The notes under the pieces: generated by a model
Database searches by the model: none
Seen by the model: only the letters and a program-made list of their open reading frames with translations
What the model was told of the DNA's origin: nothing
DNA from: Sitta carolinensis
Lineage: Eukaryota > Chordata > Aves > Passeriformes > Sittidae
Length of the DNA stretch: 64,000 nt
Direction of reading: 5' to 3'
Assembly (NCBI GenBank): GCA_032173965.1
Contig: JAVUNC010000004.1
Coordinates: 26,451,001-26,515,000 of the forward strand
Made by a program: the position numbers and the translations under genes
In this document: piece by piece, positions 51,209-62,380 of the stretch
How the letters are laid out: every line of letters begins with the position of its first letter
Position numbering within the stretch: position 1 is the first letter of the stretch

Positions 51209-54200
51209 ACTACTACAGAGAAAAACCTGTGTCCTGTATAGTAAAAATTGTAACCCCAGTCTACAAAAAATAATACATCTGTTTTAGCTATTACAATAAA
51301 AACCCACAAATTCTTAAAAACAAACCCCAACAAAAATATCCCAACAAACCAAACAATTCAGTGCCACTATGTCAATCAAGTTATAGGTAAAATCAAACTG
51401 CTACCATTCCAAATTTAACTGGATATACTGCACTGTAAGAAGATAAATTTTATTCTTTGAAGGCTCTGTATTTTAAAAGGCTATAATTCAGAGACTTAAT
51501 CAGTGTGAATCCATGCAATTCCCATTTTAAGGCATTTTTTCCTAGATAATGTATAAGAAAGAAAGAGAGATCCAAACCAATGGAGCACTGATGTCATTCA
51601 TGTTAGTCATGTGGATATGATACGCTTAATACCAGTTTAAAGTCTGAAGCTGGAACTGATTCAACCAGGATTAACACTGAATATACAGCTTCACTTGAAA
51701 CTTGTGACAAAACAGGTGTTAAAATAAGTTTCTTTAATGAAAACAGATATATTCAATAGTAGATTAGAAGCAGGCAAATAAAGACTGAAAACTAGAAAGT
51801 ATTTCAGTTGGTCCAGTGAGCTTCTCTACAAACTAATCATAAAAGGAACAAAAATTATAGGATTATCATTTGCTTAGCTTTATCTTTACCAAGAAACATG
51901 CCACTGAGGGCAATAACCAAATGATCATGGGTTTTTTCAGTAATGTAATGCATTAAAAGGAATTCATACAATACGCTTACTTTATATGCACTCTCGAAAT
52001 TCTTAAAAAAAAAAAAAAAATTATTGTAAAGCTTCTTTAAATTGCCACTCAGAAGCTCAGGATTTTGTAAAAGACAGTATGAACTCAAAGTACCTTCCAG
52101 GTAGAGCACTGACAGCATATTACAAACTTGAACAAGAACAAAAATGATCATGGGATAGACTGTCAGAAGTCTAATTCTTACATGTCTTTTATGAAGCCAA
52201 AAGATTTATAGCAAAAACAGTATATCTCTTTGTGGGTATTATGCCCTCAGTGCCTTGTAAAATATTTTTCTTCTTTGGTTCTGTCTTCCCATTTGTTTCA
52301 GTTGAGTAAGAAGGAAAATAGAGACTGTCTTCAGCAACATTATTGATGTTAAATACATTTGCATTGATATCCATATAGGCTGATAGCTGTCTGATTATTT
52401 TATTGAAAATAGAAAAAGTTAAAACAATTTTCATGAGGCTTAATGCAAGATCTGCTCCCCAAGTAGCAATCTGAGAGAATGATTTTTACAACTGCCACTA
52501 GATTTAAGTCTGGTCTTGAGCTTTTCAGGGAATAATTTTGGACAATTGGAACAAATAACAAGTTGAAGACAGCTATTACATACCTAGGGAGAGACTCAAT
52601 GACTGAGATGCTAAGAAAAGGCTGAAAAACATTTTAAAATAATTAAGCTTCAAAAATGAGCCCTCTTTAAAAGATGTAACAGTTATTAGCTAAACATTTC
52701 GTACAAGTAAAATGTTAACCTTAAAAATACAATAAATTTGAATTCTGTCTGTTGGAAAGGAAAGGAAAGAAAAAACAGGTAAGAACCATAGCAACTGAAA
52801 GGACAGGCTAGCAGTAAACCATTGATTTATTTCTATATGTAAAATAATCCTGATTGCAAAGATTATCTTACTATAAACGACTTATACTATACATAAGTAA
52901 ATTTATCTCTGAAGATTAGACTGTCAAATAGGAAACTTTTTATAGTCACATTTAGAGTGTAAGGCTTGTTGATTATGCCCTGCTAAGTGAATGGAAAAGT
53001 AACCACTGACTTGTACAGAAGCAGGATTAAGCTGTAGTACTTGAGGAAATATGTACCATTTCTGTGGGGACAATTCAAGTAGCACATTATTATAGCAGGG
53101 GGAAAACAAATTCTTCACTGAACTTTGCTGTAGGCCTGTGTGGTTCATTTAAATGTAGCACAACTTCAGCTTTTATAATATATGTTCCAAAAATAGAGTA
53201 GGGCATCGGTTCAGAGTGAAGCTAAAATGTTTGTCGTGTGAATTGTAAACAACAAGCAACAAGAAGAAAATATAATAGAAGCAAAATCACAAATCTCCAC
53301 ACTCCAGTCTTGCTGCAAAAAATTTAGTTTAAGCAGAAAAATCACTCACTTTAAACAATGGAGACTATCTAATAGAAACAGCACATATTAATACTGTCAG
53401 TGTGACAGATGGTTCTGCAGTACATAATAAAGTAAAAAACATTCTGATGAGAAAGAAGATGTATCTGATAATTTGCAAATCAGAATCCTGGCACCACAGC
53501 AAGGGGAAGATAACTGAGTGCACTTTATGTTGGTGCATGTTTAGTACTTCACATTTCAAGACAATAAAGGAATGGAGGTGAATACAAGTACTTGGAGAAC
53601 TGAAAAGGGAAACAAAAAAAAATGTTTATCGGCTGCTAGCGATATACACTGTATCAGAATTTGGTTTGAAAAAATAATTCTACATTTCTAAATAGGTCCA
53701 TATTATCTGTATGCAGGTATAGGTATACACTGAAAATATTCTAATGAGTAACTTTCTTCTAAAAAAAATCTTTAAAGCTGATACATTTAAAAAATTAAAG
53801 GTTCCAAGTAAGGAAAAAGTAAATTTAAACCACAATTAATTACAAGAAATTCAGTGTCTAAAACTTGTTGTTTTAACTTACAATGTATACAGAGATGCTC
53901 AAGATTTTTCAATCAGTGTTTTCTCCAAAGGAAATCTCTTCCCCCAAAATATCAGATAGACTAAAATTATATTTTCAGGTATCTAGAAAGGGTTACAGTT
54001 AGTATATGTTTTTACTGCATAGTATATATCTTCCTTCTCCAATGACAAATTTCAGGGTTTATTTCTTCAAAATATATATTAGCCGGCAAGCTTTTTAAAG
54101 CTAAACCCAAAATGCTGTGTACAAAATACTTTGTCTGTGCATATTTCATTAAGTTGTCAAATTTTACTAATGTTTAGTAAGTTTAATGGAGTTCTATTTA

Positions 54201-55118
54201 ACAGAATTCTTTGCAGAATAATTACTGAGACTCAAGAGAAACAAGCAATAATAACTAATATTCTCTTAGCATTTTTGATAACTATATTGTTTTGTCTATA
54301 GACCTTCACAGGTATTTTATTATGAACATCTGCTATGGATATGCATGGTGAAAAATGGTCAGATCAATGAATTTGGCTTTTATCCTGAAAAAAAAGAGGA
54401 CAACAAAGGTAAAAGAAGTTCAATTACTTTTTAAATATTTTTTTAACTTGTGTGTGTATATATATGTATTTAAAACAGTCATTGCTGGCAGTGGTATAAC
54501 AATACAGAAGTAAAAAATTCATAACCTCAGAAGAAGCAGCTGCTACTGAGCTTCTGAATCATGTGTACAGCTCTCAGAAAGATTTATGTTGACATCTGAG
54601 ACTGCGAATTTCTATTAGATCAGACACAGGGACACAATTCTCATTTACTCTCCATAAAAATGTATGAGTCCTGCTAAAGGCATTTCATGTATCATAAGGA
54701 TATGGGATAAAGGTGCTCTGAGAATTACTGCTCACTTGACCATTTTATGATTAGAAACTAATGGCAATTGTTAGGCTGTAAACTTGTAGTTACATTAAGT
54801 AATTTATAAGCTGAACATTCTGAACTGCTGCTCTATCAAGCCTGACAAAAAGGTAGAGATGGTGTATCTCTGCCCTTTGCAAAATATTCAAGATTTCAAG
54901 AAACATGTACTTGAAGTTAGGTTTCTTAGTTTGTCACTATATAAATGCACAAGAAGTTATTAAGTTAAGCCTCTAGGGTCCAGGTCTCTATGCACATATA
55001 GATACTAGAGATGACCTATGAATTTTTTGCGAAGACAAATAGTTTTGTTGCAAGTATCTTCAGAAACAGAGAAAAATGGATGGCACTACAGTGTGTAATG
55101 TAAAATTATATAGAAAGG
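51209..55118. other. Presumed EYS intron without recognised genes
   Basis: AT-rich sequence with a 16-base A run at 52005-52020 and small TG/TA patches near 54440-54470. A protein-like minus-strand frame at 52189-52434 has no recognised relatives and is not called. Confidence 0.4.
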
Positions 55119-56163
55119 TACTGGGTTTGTATGGGCAGATTTTGCTAGCCATGGATGTTACTGGGGTGGCTGCTGTGAGTAGCTGCTGGAATCGTCCTCT
55201 AGGACTGAGAGCAAATCCCAGGCATCTTCAAGACTTGGCCAAGGCCATCTAATTAGAAATGATGGTAATGCCTCTGTGAGAACATATTTAAGAAAAAGAA
55301 GTTGCTGCTTAGATGTAATTGCAGCCAGAGAAGAGTGGGATGAGAACATATGAGAGGAACAGCTCTGCTGACACCAAGGTCAGACTGCCAAAGGAGGGGG
55401 CAGGAGGTGCTCCAGGTGCCAGAGCTGAGATTCCCCTGCAGCCCGTGGTGCAGCCCATGGTGAGGCAGCTGTGCCCCTGCAGCCCATGGACGGACACGGG
55501 GGTGCAGAGATCCACCTGCAGCCCAGGGAGGAGACCCATGACAGAGCAGGGGGATGGCTGAGAGGAGGCTGTGACCCCGTGGGAGGCCTGTGCTGGAGCA
55601 GGGTCTTGGAAGGGACCTGCAGACCTGTGAAGAGAGGAGCCCACACTGGAGTTGCCTGTTCTTGAAGGACTGCATGCCATTGCACCCATATTGCATCAGT
55701 TTGTGGAGAACTGTTGCCCATGAGATGGATGCACATTGCAGACGTTCATAAAGAACCATGTCCTGTGGGAGGGACCCCATATTGGAGCTGGAGAAGCACT
55801 CCTCTCCCTGATCAGCAACAGAAACAACCTTGCGATGAACTGACGATAACCACCATTCCCTGTCTCCTGGCACCACCAGGGAAGCGGGCAGAGCTGGGAA
55901 GAAGGAAGAGGTGCAAGGAAGGTGTTTTTATGGTTTTATTTTACTTCTCATTATCTGGCTCTGATTTTTTTGGTAATAAATTCAATTAATATCTTTGAGT
56001 CTGTTTTGCCTGTGACAGTATTTTGTGAGTTAACTCTCCCCGTCATTATCACAACCTGTGAATCCCAGGTTATATTTTCTCTCCCCTCTTCATTTTTGGA
56101 GGGGACTGATAGAGAGGCTTTGGTGGGTATCTGGCATTCAGTATCTGGCATCAACCCACTACA
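55119..56163 (+). mobile_element. Solo LTR of an avian endogenous retrovirus (ERVL-like), plus strand
   Basis: A 1,045-base block starting tactgggtttgtatggg and ending ...CCCACTACA. The start resembles a widespread avian LTR family whose consensus begins TGTTGGTTTGTGTGGC and contains GGCTGCTGTGAG, GCCAAGGCC and AACATATTTAAGAA; all of these are seen here. A GC-rich central part (55380-55900) is followed by AATAAA near 55975. The flanks share AGAAAG: 55112-55117 on the left (one extra G before the LTR) and 56164-56169 on the right, so a target-site duplication is likely. No internal retroviral genes remain, which points to recombination between two LTRs. Confidence 0.85.
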
Positions 56164-56458
56164 AGAAAGTACATGCTAAACAGATTTAAGTGACTAAGTC
56201 TTGAGGACAGTCTTGTGAGATGAGTGACATAAAGATACAAGGAAAAGACATTTTAAAGAACGAGCCTGCCAATTCCATTTGACAGCATGTAGAAGCTTGG
56301 TGGTACTATCTAATTTTAATTAATGTTTTTCAAGTAATCTTTTTTTCGGACATCAGACTTTTCAGAGCTAGGAATTAATATTCTAGTAAGTCACAAATGC
56401 AGTAAAAATGGTTACATACAGTCAGGTTTAAAACTGCTGGAGTTTGTATAGACAGCTT

Positions 56459-56969
56459 CTGGTTAGGCTTTATTAATTCACTTCCTAGTAGCTGTTATGG
56501 TGCTACATTTTGGATTATTGCTGAGCAGCTTGCATAGCCTCAGGGCCTTTTCTGTTCCACCAATCATCCCACCAGGGCACAGGCTGAGGATGCACAGGTG
56601 CTGGGAGAGGACCAGCTGGGATCACTGTCCCAAACAGACCAAAGGGACATCCCAAACCGTATGGCATCATGCTTAGCAATGACAGCTTCAGGAAGAGGAG
56701 GAGAAGGATATTTGGAGAGATGGTGTTTGTCTTCCCATGTCACTGGTCCCTCCTTTCCTGGATATGGCTGAATACCTGCCTACCCCTGGGAAGTGATGAA
56801 TGATTTTTTTTGTTTTCTTTGTTTACGTGTGTAGCTTTTTTTTGCCCATTAAACATTCTTTATCTCAACCCACAAGTTTTCACAGTTCTATCCTTCTGTT
56901 TCTCTTGCCATCCTAACAGAGAGTAGTGAGAGCCACTGCATGAGGCTCAGCTGCCTGCTGGAACTAACA
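56459..56969 (+). mobile_element. Second solo LTR, different family, plus strand
   Basis: The block includes CTTCCTAGTAGCTG, GCTACATTTTGGATTA, a polyadenylation signal ATTAAA at 56848-56853 followed by CTTTATCTCAACCCAC, AGTTTTC, and the end GCTCAGCTGCCTGCTGGAAC then TAACA. These are landmarks of a common avian ERV LTR. It is shorter than usual and its middle is diverged, so an internal deletion is likely. Target duplication was not found. It lies 295 bases after the LTR at 55119-56163, in the same orientation, but is a different family. Confidence 0.82.
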
Positions 56970-59849
56970 AGCAGAAGTTACAACAAAGTATTCTTCTCCA
57001 GCAAGCAATAATTAATTTTCAACTGGCAGCTTTTTCATTTAAATTTACTATGATACATAGAGGTATGTAAAATAAATATCAGAAAAGCTATCCTTGAAAA
57101 TGTGTCTGTCAGCCTGTTGTAATTTGCACCCAATACATGATACTAATTTATTTTTTTGCTAATGAGTGAGATAAAGCCAGTCAGAATCAGTCAGAGATAA
57201 ATCTAACTGGTCAGCTCACTGATTTTTTCAGTTATCAGATTTTACACACTGGACAGTATTAGCTATTTCCATGACTAAACAGCTACCTATTGGTGATCAC
57301 TATTTGTAAAGAAACAGTTTTTATCATTAATATTTTTTCCCCTTGGTGGAAGAGAACTGTCATTTGATTATCTTTTTTATGGTATTTCAAATATAAAATT
57401 ACTTGGGTTTTTTTTTTCAGGATTTAGTAGAGGTGATGTCAGTATTCTGTATTATCAAGAATACAATGATCCAGAAAAAAACTTATATTGTATTTTCCAG
57501 TCTTCCCAAGGAGTTGGGAAGAAACTAGAGTACAAATCTGTTCATTGGAAAGGAAATAAATAGAACAGCTGACACCAAGTGCTTCTGTTAAAAATCACCC
57601 TGTATTACTATGAAATCAATTACCAGAAAACAAAGAAGAAAATATCCTTCAGCAACCAGTTAAAAATAAGTAATGATAATGTACCTATTTTTTGCACCAC
57701 TTTCAAACTGATAAAGGACAAGCACAGTTAATAACACTGTGACTGATTTTCTACTCCCACAATGAATATATTTTACTTCATGAATAAAGTTTTCAGACAT
57801 GCAGCAATCTTAATTGCACAATTGCATCAAATATATATTTTTCTATTATTAGTTGAAATATGTCACATAACTGCTAATTTGCAGAGAAAATGAATGCTTT
57901 TATCAATCAGAGGTAAATCTTTGGTCTAGTACAGATCCACTTAAATAATTCACAAACAAGTTTAGCTCAGGATATGGGTTATCATCAACACAGGAGGTAA
58001 GAGCAGGCAGATACTTACTGTGACAGATCTATGTTTAGAACCTATATGGTTCACTTTTCTTCCAAGAGATTTATTAAATATTTGAACAAAGAACTGTGAT
58101 GATTATCTGAGCAAAGAAATTCATAATTGAATGATCCTCCAAAGAGTTCTTAGTGAGCAGATTAGCTTCTTAAAAATGAAACAGCAAAAAGATTCTATTG
58201 AGCATTTGGTGATGCTATTCTGTCTACTACTGTGACTGCTAGATACCAAAGCAGTAGTTGGTTTTGTGGCTACAGGTTTACCTGATCACCATGTAAATTA
58301 AAAGGGAGAACAGCTAGTGTTGCTGTGAGTCCTGAAACTGATGCTGCATAGTGGTACCAAAAAGATGGGCATAACAATGCACATAATTTGAACTGCACAA
58401 TCTTTAATAGTGGAGATAACTTGTGACAAGATAAAATGCAGCTGGGCAAAACTGCATATAAGCTCACATAGTGCAAATGATCCCACATGAATTTTTAATA
58501 AAATTGACAATTGACCATACACTTTGAAAAAATGTGGAAATCAGCAGTGCCAGAATTTCAGCAAGCCTTCATATTTGTATATTTCTTTTGCTGTTTCCAT
58601 TTTCTTGAAAAAAATTGTTTCATAGTGTGATGATCCATGTCTCAGAAAAGGCCATAGTGGCAGTAACAAGTGCATATTCTAGCAGGAACGTTCTTACTGT
58701 ACTGATGGCTACTTCTCACAGAAGGGAACTACTTAAATGTGAATGAATAAACATCAAAGACTAATAACACAGCAGGATTTGTTCTTTACACCACCTCGTG
58801 TAGTTAAAAACTGCTATTTCGTTATGCTAATCACTTAATCCCATCTGTTGAAATCTTGCCAGCCACATGTCTAACATAATGACAGAACTTGTACTTCAAA
58901 GTGTCATTCACATGTCTACCATGCTTATGAATTTCTTCCCATACATAATGATATAGTAGTATAAAATAAAACCTAATGCATGTCAAAGTGGTAGGTGAAA
59001 CATACCAATGGAGCAGCTATGTCTTTTTAGGAGAAGTGACACAGTATCTTAAAATAAAAAAAAAAAAAATTAGACCTGTGCCAGCTCTGCAGACTGAAGT
59101 CAGAGACAGGTGTCCCCTCCACTCAGTTGCTCAGGCAACTCCCAAGCACTCCCAGTGCAACATATGCTGCTGCTGCAGGTGTTGCTTTGGCAGCACTGTG
59201 AGCTTAGCTCCTAAAAATGTTCTTGCTCAGTTATCGTTTTGTCAGATGGCCACCTTTATTCCTGAGGAGAAAGACAAAATGGCTGAGGCTGAACTCCAAA
59301 TGTTTTGCTAGCATACATCCAATGAAAGTGGTGGAAAAAAAAAAGCACGTTTCCAACAAACACAACCTGGGGGACGAAGAAACCTGTGTCATTCAAGAAC
59401 AAGGTAACTCTGGTGAAGAAAAAGTTCCTTTTGCAAGCAGGTTATTCTCCAGCAGAGGGTTTTATTGGTATGATTATCCTAAAACTTCTCACAGTCTCTT
59501 CAGCCATAATACATCTGGATTTTGTAAGACAACAAAAACCAGCAGTTTTGTTCTGCTTAACATAAAGGCTGCTTCAAATAAATGTTATTAAAGTCAGAAT
59601 AACCTCTAATAAAAAAAAAAATTGTCAGTTTAAATGAAGATGTTGATTTCCTTGATAACTTTATCACGTATGTCGATGACCATGTTCAGAGAGTACACTC
59701 TTCTAGATTATCAATACAGAATGATACAGAGAGATGATACTGTAAAGAGCAAAATGTCTGCTGCTCTGTATCTAAACCAAAGATTTAAAGAGGTGATTTA
59801 TACATCAGTAAACTTTTTAACATTTTTTTCTTTATTACAAAAAGGAGAG
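56970..59849. other. Presumed EYS intron without recognised genes
   Basis: AT-rich sequence. The part at 59070-59330 is less AT-rich and follows a 13-base A run; its open frames are not recognisable. Nothing else seen. Confidence 0.4.
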
Positions 59850-60090
59850 GGATTTTTCTACATGGGTAGATATAGGACACAGGTTTAGTTTAGGTGTTAG
59901 GAAGAAATGCTTTACTCAGAGGGTAGTGAGCCCTGGAACAGGTTACCCGGAGAAGTTGTGGATGCCCCTTTCCTGGAGGAGTTCAAGGCCAGCAACCTGA
60001 GCAACCTGGTCTAGTGGGAGACATTGCTGCCCATGGTGGAGTTGGGAGAGTTGGAATAAGACGATCTTTAAGATTCCTTTCAACACAAGT
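59850..60090 (+). mobile_element. CR1 LINE 3' fragment, plus strand
   Basis: Sense-strand CR1 3' landmarks: ATGGGTAGATATAGGACACAGG, GTGTTAGGAAGAAATGCTTT, GGGTAGTGAGCCCTGGAACA, AGAAGTTGTGGATGCCCC, GGAGGAGTTCAAGGCCAGC and AACCTGGTCTAGTGGGAG. The GATCTTTAAGATTCCTTTCAAC stretch near 60063 matches the CR1 end before the terminal repeats. A T-rich tract follows. Confidence 0.9.
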
Positions 60091-60289
60091 GTTTTTTGTT
60101 TTTTTTTTTATTTTATGGTTCTAGGTTGTATTGCAAAGGGAGTTAAACTGAGAAAATTTCTTTATAAAGTTTGCTTCTTGTAACATTTGCTTAAAATTTC
60201 AAAATGAAAGTATGTTTTCTTGAAAATATTTATGAGGTTAGATGGAACTCCTTTCCTCTCTTTCCTGAATATCTGTACACTCTGGCTCT

Positions 60290-60775
60290 GTTAGAGGGAA
60301 TGATTTGTTCCCTTAAGTTCAATACTGGGTCCCTAGGTTAAGAATTGTTTAGTTTATTCATCAGTGACTTGAATGAAGGAGCAGAGGCCTCTTCAGCAAG
60401 CTCACAAAAAACACAAAGCTGGGAGGAGTGGCTGACACCCCAGAGGGCTGTGCAGCCCTTCAGAAGGACCTTGACAAGCTGGAGAGATGGGCAGAGAAGA
60501 ACTGTCTGAAACTCAACAGAGGCAAATACAGGGTTTTGCACCGGGGAAGCTCCACACAAAAATTAGGAGAAACTTTTACTCTGCAGTGACTGAGCACTGT
60601 AATAGATTGCCAAGAGAGGTTGTGGAGTCTCCCTCACTGGAGATGTTAAAGAAGCATCTGGGCACAATCCTGTGCCAAGAGCTCTGGGATGACACTGCTT
60701 GAGCAGTAAGGTTGGACCAGACAACACTGTGTGACCCCTTCCAACCTGACCCATTCTGTGACTCACACCCTGACG
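60290..60775 (+). mobile_element. CR1 LINE fragment with internal deletion, plus strand
   Basis: The left part (to about 60567) matches the C-terminal end of CR1 ORF2: a diverged CCCTAGGTTAAGAATTGTTT, then GGGAGGAGTGGCTGACACCC, AGAAGGACCTTGACAAGCTG and GAGATGGGCAGAGAAGAAC. It then jumps at about 60565-60570 directly to the 3' untranslated part (AGGAGAAACTTTTACTCTGC, AGGTTGTGGAGTCTCC, CCTTCCAACCTGACCCATTC, TGTGACTC). A full copy would have several hundred more bases between these parts, so this copy carries a deletion. Confidence 0.92.
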
Positions 60776-61849
60776 TCTATTCTATCCCTCACAATGAGAA
60801 GTGAGAAGGAGATAAGCAGGAAGGGGTGAAGCTTTGACAGTATATCAAACTGCTATTTCTGAGTCAGGGAGGTGAAAGGATGCAGCCCACACCTAAGAAA
60901 GATTTATTCACTACAGGTCTCAGGATTCCCTGTGTGAGAAGAAAAAAATGGTTGTGAACAGTGTATAATTTATGTGGCCATTCTAGCACCATCCCAATAT
61001 ATTTTTCCTTATTTGTGCTTGTTTCCAAACTCAGACCATGGCTGTGAGATGTATTTCCTTTAGCATTTTCTTACTATTTTTACCAGTTTGGATTAATTGC
61101 AAGCTTTTTTTGCAAGTCTGTGTGTATTATCACATAAGTCTCAATAGACTGATGCTGCTACATTTTAAACAGAGTGCTATATTGTACTTCCATAGTTTTA
61201 TTAATTGCTGTGCTTTCACTCAGTTTATGTTGTTTCTGAACAAGTGCAAGGTTCAGAGTGTGGCCTATGCTCAATAGCTTTAAAAAGCTGCCTCTAGAAA
61301 ATTCAGTGAGTAAAGAATCTAAGTTAATAAAATGTAAAATAGTAAATGTAATGTAATTATAAATGCAGGTAATGCATGAGAAAACTGTTGAGTGCAGAAT
61401 AGATCTAATCATGGAGATACTAAATGCTTTCAAAGAAGTACCCAATATTCAATAATGCTTTTCTTGGCTGAAATTCAGTCTTTGATACCTTTTACAATAA
61501 TATGATCGATCAGGGCTTGTAAGCCTTCAAGAAGTCTATTGAAGAGGCTTTTTCCTCTTGTCTGCTGCTTTTTTCCCTTGGCTATTCAGTATATTGTGTG
61601 AAGAATACAAAGTCAAACTAATAGGTACTTCTGAAAGAAACATAAGGATCTACTTTGCTTGGGGGAAACATCATTTCAAACTGGAAACAAAGATGAAGGA
61701 AAATTTTAACAGAAATTTACAAATTTAATATTATTTTAGAAATTAAATATTGAATGTGTGTCATGTACACAGTGGTAAAGTTAAACGATAATGATAATGG
61801 TAAGTGTCTAATACTTAACATTTAACACCCATTTAACACAGGATCATAG
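60776..61849. other. Presumed EYS intron without recognised features
   Basis: Roughly 1.1 kb of AT-rich sequence between two CR1 copies. I see nothing in it. Confidence 0.4.
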
Positions 61850-62380
61850 AGAATGGCCTGGGTTGAAAGGGACCTCAAAAATTTGCAATTCTCTGCCATG
61901 GGCACACCTTTCACTAGACCAGATTGCTCAGTTTCATCCAACCTGGCCTTAAACATTTCTGAGGATGAGTCATCCACAACACCTCCAGGCTACCGTTTCA
62001 GTGCCTCATGACTCTCACCGGAAAGATTTATTTCCTAGTATCTAATTTAACCCTACCTTTTGCAGTTAAAATCCACTCTTCCTTGTTCTGTCATTACATG
62101 CTCTTGTAAAAACACCCTCTCCAGCTTTTTTGAAGGTTCCCTTCAGGAACTGTAGGCCACAATTAGGTCACCCCAAAGCCTTCTCTTTTGCAGGCCAAAA
62201 AATCCCAGCTCTCTAAGCCTTTCCTGACAGGAGGGGTGCTTCATTCCTCTGATCTACTTGGTGGGTTCCTCCGGATCCAGTCCAACAGACTGATGTCCCT
62301 CCTGTGCTGGCAACCCCTGAGCTAGATGCAGCACTCCATCTGGTTGACTCACAAGAGTGGAATAGAGGGGAAGAATCACA
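61850..62380 (-). mobile_element. CR1 LINE 3' fragment, minus strand
   Basis: The plus strand begins ggatcatagagaatggcctg, the antisense CR1 terminal repeat and end. It then shows GGTTGAAAGGGACCTC, CCATGGGCACACCTTTCACT, CTGGCCTTAAACATTTC, CCTCTCCAGCTTTTTTG, AATTAGGTCACCCCAAAGC, AGCTCTCTAAGCCTTTCC and TGAGCTAGATGCAGCACTCC, in antisense order. It is one of the best-preserved CR1 pieces here and is 5'-truncated near 62380. Confidence 0.94.

Noticed and set aside
55253..55876. Longest open frame in the window (207 codons, minus strand)
   Set aside because: It lies antisense across the GC-rich centre of the solo LTR at 55119-56163. GC-rich DNA lacks stops by composition. The Ser/Leu/Cys/Pro-rich product resembles no family I know.
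59217..59591. 124-codon plus-strand frame and overlapping 111-codon frame at 58976-59311
   Set aside because: They overlap in different frames, pass through A runs and have no recognisable domain.
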